Assembly (NCBI RefSeq): GCF_017353175.1
Contig: NZ_JAFMYW010000003.1
Span: forward strand, 186,001-250,000
Reading direction: 5' to 3'
Source: Fibrella forsythiae
GTDB lineage: Bacteria; Bacteroidota; Bacteroidia; Cytophagales; Spirosomataceae
DNA length: 64,000 bases
Part shown: positions 50,470-59,837 of the stretch, piece by piece
Layout: every line of letters starts with the position of its first letter
How positions within the stretch are numbered: the first letter of the stretch is position 1
Made by a program: the position numbers and the translations under genes
Notes under the pieces: generated by a model
The model's input: the letters and a program-made list of their open reading frames with translations, nothing else
The model's database searches: none
Told to the model about the DNA's origin: nothing

Positions 50470-50639
50470 AGGAGCAAGTTACGCAGAAAGGGGCGGTTGC
50501 AGAGTAGGAAGGTGATCGGGTGCGACGAATTTTCGGGTGGCCCGTTTGCTCAATTAACGATGGAAACGCCGGATCATCAACCTGTTAGACGGGGTAAACA
50601 GGGGTTGCTTTGGCTTTGTCGCCTTAAGACCACTGTGTT

Positions 50640-51755
50640 ATGAAAAACTACATTACTATCTGTTGCGCCACCCTCTCCCTGCTTACGCTGATCAGCAGCA
50701 GCCGACCCGGAACCGGTCGGGTCGCTCAGGCGGCTGATTCGCTACAGGTGCGTGTTGTTAAAGACGGCTTAACGATGCCCTGGGAAATTCTCTGGGGACC
50801 CGACGATTATATCTGGATGACCGAAAAGTCGGGCAAAATCAGTCGACTCAATCCGGCATCGGGACAGACCATCCAGATTGGGCAGGTACCCGACGTGAAG
50901 GTAACTGACTACGGCGGCTTGATGGGTATGGTTTTGCACCCCGACTTTGCCCGACAGCCCTACGTATTTGTGGTCTACACGTATCAGGAAGGGAGCCGGT
51001 TTCTGGAGAAAGTGGTGCGGTATTCGTATCGCCAGCAGCAATTGAGCCAGCCCACGATCTTGGTGTCGGGCATTACGGGTAATCAGGACCATAATGGAAG
51101 TCGCCTGCTGATCTCGCCTGACCTGAAACTGTTCGTCACTACTGGCGACGGCAACCGGCAGAACGTAGCTCAGAAGCTCGATTCACTGAACGGTAAACTG
51201 CTCCGGCTCAATCTCGACGGGACTATCCCGGCCGATAATCCATTCCCGAACAGCCCGGTCTGGAGTCTGGGCCACCGTAATCAGCAGGGGCTGGTGTTGG
51301 TTGATGATAAGATGTATACGGCCGAACATGGCCCCAACACCGACGATGAGGTGAACCTGATCCGGAAAGGCGGCAACTACGGCTGGCCCAACGTAGCGGG
51401 CTATTGCGACGAGAATCAGCGCGGCGAAAAAGACTGGTGTGCTACCCACCAGGGCATTGAGCCCCTCCGTTCCTGGACGCCCACCATCGGCCTGTGCGCC
51501 CTCGATTACTACAACAAACCGCTATTTCCCCGTTGGAAAAACTCGCTGCTGGCAACCTCTCTGAAAGCGAGCCGCTTGCTTCAGCTACAGCTAGACGAAA
51601 CTGGTACTAAAGTGATTGGTGTCAACGAATTTCTGGTAAATCAATACGGCCGTCTCCGTGATCTGTGTATCTCCCCGACTGGCAACGTGTACGTCGCTAC
51701 CAACAATTTCGGCAACGATAAAATTATCGAATTAACCGCGAAGGGAAACCCTTGA
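50640..51755 (+). CDS. PQQ-dependent sugar dehydrogenase (Glu/sorbosone dehydrogenase family)
   Basis: 371-aa exported six-bladed propeller protein. Signal peptide over the first 20-30 residues. Family text: LTMPWEILWGPDDYIWMTEKSG, GGLMGMVLHPDF, GNQDHNGSRLLISPDLKLFVTTGDG, HRNQQGLV, and EHGPNTDDEVNLIRKGGNYGWP, which hold the PQQ- and Ca-binding residues of the sGDH/Yli-type enzymes. Oxidises an aldose in the periplasm; the true substrate is unknown. Stand-alone. Confidence 0.92.
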   Translation: MKNYITICCATLSLLTLISSSRPGTGRVAQAADSLQVRVVKDGLTMPWEILWGPDDYIWMTEKSGKISRLNPASGQTIQIGQVPDVKVTDYGGLMGMVLHPDFARQPYVFVVYTYQEGSRFLEKVVRYSYRQQQLSQPTILVSGITGNQDHNGSRLLISPDLKLFVTTGDGNRQNVAQKLDSLNGKLLRLNLDGTIPADNPFPNSPVWSLGHRNQQGLVLVDDKMYTAEHGPNTDDEVNLIRKGGNYGWPNVAGYCDENQRGEKDWCATHQGIEPLRSWTPTIGLCALDYYNKPLFPRWKNSLLATSLKASRLLQLQLDETGTKVIGVNEFLVNQYGRLRDLCISPTGNVYVATNNFGNDKIIELTAKGNP

Positions 51756-51916
51756 TAAAATCAGGTAACTAAGTTCGGTAGCCTAAAACCGCTTTACGTA
51801 TTTGCGTTTCATACGAATAAGCTATGCAAAGGCTGGCCTACTTATGTTGATAAATCGATCTCGCCTGATGATCTAATTAAGAGTAAGCTTACTTTTTATT
51901 ATGTCTGAAAAATTGG

Positions 51917-52909
51917 CTAATCCGTGATACTTATTTTCTGCCTTAAATCTGACGGTAAGTAAAAATTCATCCCCGTTTGAGCCTGAAGATCAATCAAACT
52001 ATTCATTGTTTCTACGCTGCTCATACCAATTTCTTCTCGTAGCTGGTCGGCTTTCTCCAGTTCTTTGTGTGTCAATGAACTGCTTAAATGACCGAACTGC
52101 TTTTCCCGGTGGTTACTGTTTATCGCTACATACCAATCGTCGATTCTGGCAAATTCATGAGGCGATATTTCCCCGAGCTTGAGTGCTTTTAATAACGTAG
52201 GTCTGATAGCTAGATACAAGGTGTCTGTCAGGTTATAATTTGTGCTGATCGAATTGTGGTGGCTTACGATAACGGAAGCCCAGTAGCTATTGTGAATCAG
52301 CTTTTCCCCGGGATAGCCATAGGTGTTGATAATGTTTTTTAAGTCAGCCAGTTGCTTCTCGCTGTGAGGGGCAAATCTCTCTTCAGCATAGCGTTGCCGC
52401 CTTTTATCGCTCAATGCGAACAGCGCTGCAAATGCTTTTCGCTGATCCTTATTGAACATTTTTTTAACTGAGCTTCGTAACTCACTATTCTCTTTCTGTT
52501 GGAAAACTATATAAAGCGAATCGCGCTGCTTTTCAACAATCGCCCATTCGGGATCATGTTGAAGCGTTCTGAGGAACTTAGCTTTCTTAATCTCCTGTAT
52601 AGTCCACCCGGCTGCCATCGCTTTTTTCAGATAGCCGAAGGCTTCTTTATGGTTGCCAATCTGCACAGCCAGTTGGGTTGCTACTTTGTAATCGTTCAGG
52701 AAGACAAAACTGAACGAGTTGAATGTCTGCTTATACAGATCGAGGGCTCCTCGATACTCCTGGCGAGTAATCAATTTCTGAGCAGCAGCGATAGTACGGT
52801 GATAAACTAGATAGTTTTCCTCTATGGATACAGGTCGTTTTCCAACAGCAAATGCTTGAGATAAGCTAACTAAGTTTAACGTGAAATAAAGTACAACGAG
52901 GTGGATCAT
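51917..52909 (-). CDS. Secreted hypothetical protein, about 330 aa
   Basis: The frame opens at 52978; the ATG at 52909 gives the signal peptide MIHLVVLYFTLNLVSLSQAFA and is preferred. The first part looks like TPR helices (YRGALDLYKQTFNSFSFVF, HKEAFGYLKKAMAAGW). The rest is helical and charged, with KQLADLKNIINTYGYPGEKLIHNSYWA, which resembles DUF6624-type text often seen in Bacteroidota secreted proteins. Function unknown. The base composition is a little more AT-rich than neighbours. Confidence 0.75.
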   Translation of the reverse strand: MIHLVVLYFTLNLVSLSQAFAVGKRPVSIEENYLVYHRTIAAAQKLITRQEYRGALDLYKQTFNSFSFVFLNDYKVATQLAVQIGNHKEAFGYLKKAMAAGWTIQEIKKAKFLRTLQHDPEWAIVEKQRDSLYIVFQQKENSELRSSVKKMFNKDQRKAFAALFALSDKRRQRYAEERFAPHSEKQLADLKNIINTYGYPGEKLIHNSYWASVIVSHHNSISTNYNLTDTLYLAIRPTLLKALKLGEISPHEFARIDDWYVAINSNHREKQFGHLSSSLTHKELEKADQLREEIGMSSVETMNSLIDLQAQTGMNFYLPSDLRQKISITD

Positions 52910-53114
52910 CGGCTTCTGTTTGCCACCATGACACAAACAGAAGCAGGTTGGTTGTATGCGGTTAAGGTCTTTTAACAATTGATCTGCTGCCAGAGAAGTG
53001 CAACACGTGTGAAGTCAGGTTTGATGCGTTGCTAAATCGTTACAGATTCAATCGGATTAGATGCTGACCGAATGTGGTAGTGCCTAAGGCAATTGGATCA
53101 ATAGCGTCACTAAA

Positions 53115-53804
53115 TCACCGCCCAATCAGCATATACGCCCCGTAGCAGAGCAACGTACCCAGCACGGCCAGGATGAGGCCGATGACCCGGCGTTTGCGCA
53201 GAAAAAGCAGGATGATGAGCCCTGTAGCCGAGATCAGGGTCATGAAAATGGCCGACCCGTCTATCACCCACGACCAGCCTTTGCCCGTATCGCGGCCTTT
53301 GTGCAGGTCGTTGATGATGGCCACCAGACCCAGCCGCGCTTCGGTGAGTTTGTAAGTGCCATCTTCCCGGTCAACAAAAGCGTCGGCGGTGTAGCCCGGC
53401 CCCCGGAACGAGACCGAGCATTCCCGATCATCGATTCTGAATTCGCTCAGCGCCCCCTTTATGCCGTGCGTAGTGCGGAGAAACTCAACCACCGCCAGCT
53501 TGTTTATGGCGGCGGTGTCGGTCGGGTTCACCCAGGCGGGGGTAAGTTTGCCGGTCAGTTCCTGCTCAGTCGATTGGTCGTCGAACCAGTCGGCATGGTT
53601 TAACGTCAGGCCGGTGACGGCGAAAAACAGCACGATCACGAAACTCGCCATCGACAGGTAAATGTGCAGCCAGCGCGAAGTGGCGGCTAGCTGCCGTTGC
53701 CACGACGGCGACCCTTTCTTCGAAGTTGACCCCGACGATGGGGATCCCTCACTTGTCGCTGCCGACTTTGCGGTAATCCAGGGCTGCGGACGCGATTTCG
53801 ACAT
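53115..53804 (-). CDS. PepSY-associated transmembrane protein
   Basis: 229-aa inner-membrane protein. A cytoplasmic Ser/Lys-rich start (about 40 residues), then helix 1 (IYLSMASFVIVLFFAVTGLTL) with HADWFDDQ after it, a periplasmic PepSY domain (FRGPGYTADAFVDREDGTYKL), NDLHKGRDTGKGWSWVID and two C-terminal helices. Known: PepSY membrane proteins act in electron transfer for ferric-iron reduction or as flavin carriers. Its start overlaps the ApbE-DUF2271 gene by 56 bases, which suggests one electron-transfer unit. Confidence 0.9.
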   Translation of the reverse strand: MSKSRPQPWITAKSAATSEGSPSSGSTSKKGSPSWQRQLAATSRWLHIYLSMASFVIVLFFAVTGLTLNHADWFDDQSTEQELTGKLTPAWVNPTDTAAINKLAVVEFLRTTHGIKGALSEFRIDDRECSVSFRGPGYTADAFVDREDGTYKLTEARLGLVAIINDLHKGRDTGKGWSWVIDGSAIFMTLISATGLIILLFLRKRRVIGLILAVLGTLLCYGAYMLIGR

Positions 53805-55284
53805 TGCCAGCTAGGGTTTGTTGTTTGGTTTTCCCGTTAAAATTCATTTCCTCGCGAATTAGCTGGTAGGTACCGTGTTCGCGGGCGGCCTCGATGCAGA
53901 CAGTGTATTTACCTTGCTTCACGTATTCGCCTTTGTCATTTTTACCATCCCATTTCAGGCTGTAGCTGCCGGGCGAACGCGTGGCGCTGGCAATCGTCGA
54001 CATGTCGAAATCGGCGGGGCGTTCCAGGCTATACCAGGCCCGTAGGTCGCGGAGCCATTTAGGTTTGTTATACCAGAGTGCGATCTGCCGAACGGGTACA
54101 TGGTTGTCATCCTCCACCCAGACCGCCACGAACGGCCGACGTGACCGCCCTTCTATCTGGCTCACTTCCAGCGAAATAAGTAACTCCTGTTTGGGGTCCC
54201 AGAGTTTATCTTTCACCGAAGCCACCGATAGTAAGCGGGCCGTTGCTGGTTCTGCTGTTGATACGGCCGTGCTTTCGGCTACGGGCTGAAGCAGGTCGTT
54301 CCAGCCGGGGCTGGTCAGGTGTTGACCGTCATGCGTAACGAGCAGGTAATCGGTACCGGGATGGTGGCCGGCCAGTTGCGCGCTGGCCGTCGGCGACAGC
54401 ACGTTGAACGCCGTTGCCAGGGCACCCGCCGTGGCGGCATCGGGGTGAATAACCGTGGCGCTGATAACCTCGCGGGCCGGTTCGGCTGTGCGTGGGTCTA
54501 CGATGTGCGAGTACCAGCTATCGCCTACGCGTACGCCACGCCGATAATCGCCGCTGGTGGCCACTGCCCGGTCGTTGATGCGCAGGCGGGCCAGGGGCGC
54601 GTCGTTTTCAGCATCGGCGCGGGGGTTCGCTACGGCGACCGATTCGGTGCGGTTGCCACGTACGACCAGATCGCCGCCGATGTTTAACACCACGGCCTCA
54701 ACACCATCAACGGCCAGGGCCTTGTCGGCGGCGCGGTCGAGAATATAGCTCTTGGCAAAGGTGTGTAACCGCAACGGCGTCTGGCTCAGGCGTGTGGCAG
54801 TCTGCGCGTCCTGGTCGAGCACCCAATGTGGCTGTTGCACGGCCGAAACGGCGTTGGCCCGTTCATTGGCCGAGGGACGTACCTGGGTACGTTCGGCGCG
54901 TTTCCAGAGCTGATTAATGGCTTCGGCTGCCGCGTTGATCACGCCGCCGGTCTGTTTCTGCCAGTGGTCGAATCCGTTCAGAACAGCCATGAGGTCGGCT
55001 GATACGGGAACGGCCTCGCCAGCCGAAGCCAGAAAGCGGTTAAACTCGCTAGTAGCCTCATAACTGCCGAGTATGGCGTTGAGCCGGTTTATTTCGGTCA
55101 GGGCTGCCGACTCTGCCTGCCGGGCTGCTTTGTACGAACCTGCGGTCAGTTTAATGTCGAACGACGTACCCAGCACGTTGTCGAGGTGGGAAAGAAAGAG
55201 CCCGTTGGCGTCGGCAGCGGCCGTAGCCGGTAAACCGGGTACCAGGAAGGCCAGCGGAATAAGCGTTGGATGGAGTAAGTTCAT
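53749..55284 (-). CDS. ApbE FMN transferase fused to DUF2271
   Basis: About 511 aa from the ATG at 55284, which begins a signal peptide (LHPTLIPLAFLVPGLPATA). Residues 30-330 are an ApbE-type FAD:protein FMN transferase: LGTSFDIKL, LHTFAKSYILDRAADKAL (the GxLxKGYAxD region), LNIGGDLVVRG, SHIVDPRTAEPA and ATAGALATAFNVLSP (Mg site). Residues 370-511 are DUF2271 (LISLEVSQIEGRSRRPFVAVW, quoted as LISLEVSQIEG and RPFVAVW; KWDGKNDKGEYVKQGKY). Known: ApbE attaches FMN to periplasmic electron carriers, and DUF2271 genes often sit beside ApbE and PepSY genes. The fusion removes any doubt that they work together. Confidence 0.92.
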   Translation of the reverse strand: MNLLHPTLIPLAFLVPGLPATAAADANGLFLSHLDNVLGTSFDIKLTAGSYKAARQAESAALTEINRLNAILGSYEATSEFNRFLASAGEAVPVSADLMAVLNGFDHWQKQTGGVINAAAEAINQLWKRAERTQVRPSANERANAVSAVQQPHWVLDQDAQTATRLSQTPLRLHTFAKSYILDRAADKALAVDGVEAVVLNIGGDLVVRGNRTESVAVANPRADAENDAPLARLRINDRAVATSGDYRRGVRVGDSWYSHIVDPRTAEPAREVISATVIHPDAATAGALATAFNVLSPTASAQLAGHHPGTDYLLVTHDGQHLTSPGWNDLLQPVAESTAVSTAEPATARLLSVASVKDKLWDPKQELLISLEVSQIEGRSRRPFVAVWVEDDNHVPVRQIALWYNKPKWLRDLRAWYSLERPADFDMSTIASATRSPGSYSLKWDGKNDKGEYVKQGKYTVCIEAAREHGTYQLIREEMNFNGKTKQQTLAGNVEIASAALDYRKVGSDK

Positions 55285-55357
55285 GTTGGGGGTAAATTCG
55301 TGTCGATTTAGCGGATTGACGGCTAAACAGCCAGCTAGTTTAATCGGGATAACGCTA

Positions 55358-55392
55358 AAAAGCCACATCTATAGCAAACAGATGTGGCTTTT
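55358..55392 (-). terminator. Rho-independent terminator of the META lipoprotein gene
   Basis: Perfect 13-base stem, arms 55358-55370 and 55380-55392, loop of nine bases. On the minus strand the stem ends in GCTTTTTAG, a good T-run. It lies about 50 bases after the META gene stop and before the ApbE gene start. Confidence 0.85.
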
Positions 55393-55440
55393 AACGGAAT
55401 TTTATAGAGGTATAGTCAGGAAATGCAATAGCTATTCATG

Positions 55441-56340
55441 TTACCTCGATTTGTTGGGTGTCACTTTTTCGGATGTTTCCGTGCGGAAGGTCATTACATA
55501 CTGTCCGTTGGCCAGTAGGGTGAGCCGATCTTTACCAATCCGGAAGAGGCTGGCCTGATTCAGGGCTGTCAGGTAATCGTCTTCGAGCGGATTATTACAC
55601 TTTTTCGACGTTGTATTGCGGATCACGAACTGAACATGGTCGCCGTCGGCCTGAACATCGCCTTTGAGTTTATTGCAGCCCGTTGTGCCTTCAAGCGAAT
55701 TATCGGTCAGGTTGATCGTGATCTGCGGAAGCTCATGGTTGGGGAACTGACCCGCCCGAACGCGCTGGCCGTGCAGGGTCTCAAGGGTCCAGGTGCCATT
55801 CAGGCGGTCGCTGCCTTTAATAAATGCGCCATAACCAACGTACCTGCGCCCGCCTGTTTCTACGCGTACCGTGTAGGCGTAGGTACGTCCCGTCAGATTA
55901 TCCCGCGCCACAACGGGTTCAATATAGACCTTTACGCCGCCGAGCCTGCTGGCGTATGATTTTTTACTGGTAGAGGCCACCAGAACACCGGCCTCGTTAC
56001 GTACTGATCGGGGCCCTACGTCGAGCAAAACGCCGCTGCTGTTTGTGCCAATGGGTTTTGGCTTCGGCATGCTGGCAACGAGTGTTGATCCGCTCAATGG
56101 CTTGAAAATGATCTGCTTGGAAAAATCTATATCCATCGACCATTCGGCTGGGGTGATGCCCGCCGCTACAAAATCGATACCGTTCTGACGCTTACTGCGC
56201 CACATCTCTGATTCGGGTAATGCGGCTACTTTGGGGCGGCTGCTGACCGCAGTTGCGGGTTGGGATGCCCGCTGGCAACTGGTAAACGAGAGGGCCCATG
56301 CGCTGAGCAGACCCATTACTACTACTTGTTTCATACGCAT
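55441..56340 (-). CDS. META-domain lipoprotein
   Basis: 299-aa lipoprotein: GLLSAWALSFTSC with the acylated Cys at about residue 22. Residues 40-170 form an uncharacterised beta-rich domain. Residues 180-285 are a META domain as in HslJ: LNGTWTLETLHGQRV, LPQITINLTDNSLEGTTGCNKLKG (quoted as ITINLTDNSLEG and TGCNKLKG) and CNNPLEDDYLTALNQA. Such proteins are thought to act in envelope stress, not proven here. Alternative start at the third residue (Met). A clear terminator follows. Confidence 0.88.
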   Translation of the reverse strand: MRMKQVVVMGLLSAWALSFTSCQRASQPATAVSSRPKVAALPESEMWRSKRQNGIDFVAAGITPAEWSMDIDFSKQIIFKPLSGSTLVASMPKPKPIGTNSSGVLLDVGPRSVRNEAGVLVASTSKKSYASRLGGVKVYIEPVVARDNLTGRTYAYTVRVETGGRRYVGYGAFIKGSDRLNGTWTLETLHGQRVRAGQFPNHELPQITINLTDNSLEGTTGCNKLKGDVQADGDHVQFVIRNTTSKKCNNPLEDDYLTALNQASLFRIGKDRLTLLANGQYVMTFRTETSEKVTPNKSR

Positions 56341-56495
56341 TCCCTACAACGTTTATAGAGTGATTGGTAGTATAGCTAAACCTGATGCACGCAGTCATTG
56401 TTAGGTGCCACTTAACAAACACATGATTTTCAGCACAACCTTTTAGGCAGTTTTCTGTGTTGTGGAATGAGCCGCTTCACAACACGGCCTGGCGC

Positions 56496-57647
56496 ATGAA
56501 AATTGGTATAGTCTGTTACCCCACTTTCGGGGGAAGTGGCGTAGTAGCTACTGAGTTGGGCAAGGCACTTGCCAAGAATGGTCATCAGGTGCATTTCATC
56601 ACGTACCAGCAGCCACCCCGCCTCGATTTCTTCAACGAGAATGTCTTCTACCACGAGGTCAACATTCCAACGTACCCACTGTTTCAATACGCTCCCTATG
56701 AGTCAGCCCTGACGAGTGCCATGGTGAATGTCGTGCTGAACGAAAACGTTGACCTGCTCCATGTTCACTACGCCATACCGCACGCTTCGGCGGCCTATAT
56801 GGCCAAAATGGTGCTGAAGACCCGTGGACGGAACACGCCGGTTGTGACAACCTTGCACGGAACCGACGTTACGCTGGTGGGGAAAGACGCTTCCTACGAA
56901 CCGGTGGTCACGTTCAGCATCAATGAGTCAGACGGGGTAACGGCGGTGTCGGAAAACCTGCGGCAGGAAACATTCCAGCATTTCGATATCAAACGCGAGA
57001 TCGAGGTAATCCCCAATTTCATCGACCTCTCGCGGTTTCAGCGGCAGCAGAAAGACCATTTCAAAATGGCGATTTGCCCCAACGGCGAAAAACTGATCGT
57101 GCACACGTCGAACTTCCGGCGGGTGAAACGGATCGATGATGCCGTGATGACGTTTTTCCACGTTCGACAAACCATGCCGGTGAAGCTGTTGCTGGTTGGC
57201 GACGGCCCCGAACGTGCCCGGATTCAGCAGCTTTGCCGTGAGCTGGGCATCATGGACGATGTCCGTTTCCTGGGTAAGCTCGACGCCGTTGAGGAAGTGT
57301 TATCCGTGGCTGACCTGTTTCTGATGCCGTCTGAAAATGAAAGCTTCGGACTCGCTGCTTTGGAAGCAATGGCCTGCGAGGTGCCCGTTATTTCGACAAA
57401 CGTGGGTGGGCTGCCCGAACTGAACGTGCAGGGCGTGACGGGTTTCCTGAGTAACCTGGGCGACGTACCTGACATGGTGAAAAATGCCCTCTACGTGCTC
57501 GGCGACGACCACTTGCCTCAATTCAAAGCCAATGCCCTCGACCGCGCCAAACAATTTGAGATATCGAAGATTCTCCCCATGTACGAGGCCCATTACGAGC
57601 GGGTACTACAATCAATTAATAATTCTTCATTATTAATTGATAACTGA
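56496..57647 (+). CDS. bshA: N-acetyl-alpha-D-glucosaminyl L-malate synthase
   Basis: 383-aa GT4 glycosyltransferase, first enzyme of bacillithiol synthesis, joining UDP-GlcNAc and L-malate. The ATG at 56496 starts the conserved MKIGIVCYPTFGGSGVVATE; the longer frame from 56457 adds unconserved residues. Other signatures: HVHYAIPHASAAYMAK, TTLHGTDVTLVG, VIPNFIDLSRF, HTSNFRRVKRIDD and SENESFGLAALEAMACEVPVI (quoted as ENESFGLAALEAMACEVPVI). Length is normal. The last residues (INNSSLLIDN) are coded by an AT-rich hairpin and are probably recent. It is followed 8 bases later by NDH-2. Confidence 0.95.
   Translation: MKIGIVCYPTFGGSGVVATELGKALAKNGHQVHFITYQQPPRLDFFNENVFYHEVNIPTYPLFQYAPYESALTSAMVNVVLNENVDLLHVHYAIPHASAAYMAKMVLKTRGRNTPVVTTLHGTDVTLVGKDASYEPVVTFSINESDGVTAVSENLRQETFQHFDIKREIEVIPNFIDLSRFQRQQKDHFKMAICPNGEKLIVHTSNFRRVKRIDDAVMTFFHVRQTMPVKLLLVGDGPERARIQQLCRELGIMDDVRFLGKLDAVEEVLSVADLFLMPSENESFGLAALEAMACEVPVISTNVGGLPELNVQGVTGFLSNLGDVPDMVKNALYVLGDDHLPQFKANALDRAKQFEISKILPMYEAHYERVLQSINNSSLLIDN
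57611..57641 (+). repeat. AT-rich perfect hairpin at the 3' end of bshA
   Basis: 13-base arms 57611-57623 and 57629-57641 (ATCAATTAATAAT) with a five-base loop, lying inside the last codons of bshA and reaching to six bases before its stop. The NDH-2 ATG follows 15 bases later, so it could hide or regulate the start of that gene. Confidence 0.7.
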
Positions 57648-57655
57648 ACTGACCT

Positions 57656-59005
57656 ATGAATCCAAACATACCTATCTCGGATCGGAAACGCGTGGTGATT
57701 GTTGGGGCGGGGTTCGGCGGGCTTACGCTGGCCCGACACCTGGCCCGCCGCAGTGAATTTCAAGTGGTGCTGGTCAATAAATACAATTACCACGAATTTC
57801 AGCCGCTCTATTACCAGGTAGCCACGGCCGGTTTGGAGGCCAACTCCATTCTGTTTCCGTTACGGGCCGCGCTGGGCGATAACCCCAACGTGCACATCCG
57901 GGTAACGGGCATGAATGGAGTCCGCCCGGCCGATAAAGCCATCGATACCGACATCGGCCCCATTACCTACGATTACCTGGTGCTGGCTATGGGCGCCGAT
58001 ACCAACTTTTTCGGTCAGCAGGCATTCATCGACCGCGCCCTGCCCATGAAATCGGTGCAGGAGGCCATTGCCCTGCGTAACCGCCTGCTTCAGAACTTCG
58101 AAGAAGCCCTCAGCGTAGAAACCGACGATGAACTGACCGGGCTGATGGACGTGGTGGTGGTAGGCGGCGGACCAACCGGCGTTGAACTTTGCGGCACCCT
58201 CGCCGAACTGCGCAAAACCGTATTACCCCGCGATTATCCCGAGCTCGATTTCAAGGGTATGGATATTCACCTGATCGAATCGGGTGGTGAATTGCTGGGA
58301 CCCATGTCTGTTGAGGCCCAGAAACATTCACTCGAATACTTACAGGAACTTGGTGTGCATGTGCGCCTGAAAACCCGTGTGAAGGACTTTGATGGCCGAA
58401 CCGTGTCGATGAACGACGGCACAACCATACGGACCAACAACCTGATCTGGGCAGCCGGTGTACGGGCCAATACCCCCGCTGGACTACCCGCCGAAACCGT
58501 TGGTCGCGCCGGACGACTGATCGTCAATCGGTTTAATCAGGTACAGGGATTCACCGATATATTTGCAGTGGGCGATCTGGCGCTGATGGCTGAAGGCGAT
58601 AAATGGCCGGATGGGCATCCGCAGGTGGCTCAGCCAGCTATTCAGCAGGGTCAGCTCTTGTCAAAGAATCTGACGTTGCTGACCCGGGGCGGACAACCCG
58701 TTCCATTTACGTATAAGGATCTGGGGTCGATGGCAACGATTGGCCGTGGTTTGGCCGTAGTCGATCTGTCGTTTATTAAATTCAACGGATTTTTTGCGTG
58801 GCTAACCTGGTTGTTTGTTCACTTAATGGCTATCCTGGGTGTGAAGAACCGGTTGCTGATTTTCATTAACTGGATGTGGAATTACTTAACATATAATCAG
58901 TCACTACGGTTAATTATAAAACCTAAATTGCCCAAAGCACCATTGGACGTTCCGAAGGAACGATTAAACGATTCGGTGGAAGTGGCCAAAACACCGGCTA
59001 TTTAG
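57656..59005 (+). CDS. ndh: Type II NADH dehydrogenase (NDH-2)
   Basis: 449-aa FAD-dependent NADH:quinone oxidoreductase. FAD site VVIVGAGFGGLTLARHL (about 13-29), NADH site DVVVVGGGPTGVELCGTL near 163-180, and the second FAD segment DIFAVGDLALM near 300. A C-terminal amphipathic/hydrophobic part (FAWLTWLFVHLMAILGV) anchors it to the membrane. Passes electrons from NADH to menaquinone without pumping protons. Probably co-transcribed with bshA (8 bases apart). Confidence 0.93.
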   Translation: MNPNIPISDRKRVVIVGAGFGGLTLARHLARRSEFQVVLVNKYNYHEFQPLYYQVATAGLEANSILFPLRAALGDNPNVHIRVTGMNGVRPADKAIDTDIGPITYDYLVLAMGADTNFFGQQAFIDRALPMKSVQEAIALRNRLLQNFEEALSVETDDELTGLMDVVVVGGGPTGVELCGTLAELRKTVLPRDYPELDFKGMDIHLIESGGELLGPMSVEAQKHSLEYLQELGVHVRLKTRVKDFDGRTVSMNDGTTIRTNNLIWAAGVRANTPAGLPAETVGRAGRLIVNRFNQVQGFTDIFAVGDLALMAEGDKWPDGHPQVAQPAIQQGQLLSKNLTLLTRGGQPVPFTYKDLGSMATIGRGLAVVDLSFIKFNGFFAWLTWLFVHLMAILGVKNRLLIFINWMWNYLTYNQSLRLIIKPKLPKAPLDVPKERLNDSVEVAKTPAI

Positions 59006-59049
59006 TCAATTTGGTTGACCGTTTGGAACATTGAAAAACCAAAATCGGT

Positions 59050-59057
59050 TATTTTTG
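59050..59057 (+). promoter_or_regulatory. -7 element (TATTTTTG) for the fatty acid hydroxylase gene
   Basis: Exact TAnnTTTG match 22 bases before the ATG at 59080. A TTG about 19 bases upstream of it may serve as the -33 element. Confidence 0.55.
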
Positions 59058-59079
59058 CTGTACTACAAGGACTCACATT

Positions 59080-59709
59080 ATGCAACTCGAGGAATACAAA
59101 GCCATTCATAGCCGTCCAAAAAATAACGGTACGAAGAAACTGTTCGACAATCCCATTCTGGAGTATTTGTCACGGACGCACATCTCAGTGCCCATCATTA
59201 TGTGGCTGACGCTGTCTGCGTTTCTGGGCTGGTACGCATTTACGTATACAGACATGAGCAACGGCCAAATTGCCGGTCTGTTTGCCACTGGTTTATTCGT
59301 TTTCACAATTTTTGAATACGTTCTGCATCGCTACCTGTACCATCTGGCACCAACTACGCCGCAGCGTGCCAAGATTCAGTACACGTTCCACGGCGTTCAC
59401 CACGAATACCCGAAAGACAAAACCCGGCTGGCTATGCCGCCTGCGCTGGCCATCTTTGTGGCAGGGGCCTTCTTTACCCTGTTTTTCCTGATCATGGGCG
59501 AAGCGGCCTACGCCTTTTTCCCAGGCTTTATGGTCGGCTATACAGGCTACCTGTCGGTGCACTTTATCGTACACGCCTACGCGCCGCCGAAGAACTTCTT
59601 CAAGCAGTTGTGGATCAATCATAGCGTACATCACTACAAGAACCCTGATAGCAACTACGGCGTATCATCACCCATGTGGGACTACATCTTCAACTCGTTC
59701 CAGAAGTAA
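59080..59709 (+). CDS. Fatty acid 2-hydroxylase-like membrane di-iron enzyme
   Basis: 209-aa protein of the sterol desaturase/fatty acid hydroxylase superfamily, closest in text to fatty acid 2-hydroxylases. Histidine boxes: EYVLHRYLYH, FHGVHHEYPKD, HFIVHAYAPP and HSVHHYKNPDSNYGV. Four membrane helices are visible. Likely places a 2-OH group on acyl chains of sphingolipids or similar lipids, which Cytophagales make. It has its own promoter-like element and a strong terminator. It is not closely similar to the island enzyme at 6987-7853. Confidence 0.88.
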   Translation: MQLEEYKAIHSRPKNNGTKKLFDNPILEYLSRTHISVPIIMWLTLSAFLGWYAFTYTDMSNGQIAGLFATGLFVFTIFEYVLHRYLYHLAPTTPQRAKIQYTFHGVHHEYPKDKTRLAMPPALAIFVAGAFFTLFFLIMGEAAYAFFPGFMVGYTGYLSVHFIVHAYAPPKNFFKQLWINHSVHHYKNPDSNYGVSSPMWDYIFNSFQK

Positions 59710-59729
59710 TTGCTTCTGGAACATACCTG

Positions 59730-59764
59730 AAATCCCCGCCGGAATGTGGTTCCGGCGGGGATTT
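59730..59764 (+). terminator. Rho-independent terminator
   Basis: Perfect 15-base GC-rich stem, arms 59730-59744 and 59750-59764 (AAATCCCCGCCGGAA), followed by TTT and an AT-rich tail. It lies 20 bases after the hydroxylase stop and ahead of the convergent glycosyltransferase gene. Confidence 0.88.
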
Positions 59765-59837
59765 TTTATTGATTGCAAGTAGAACCGAAGTGGAGCGCCG
59801 CCCGGCTTCAGATAACAGTAGGCTCTCAGCAACGTAC

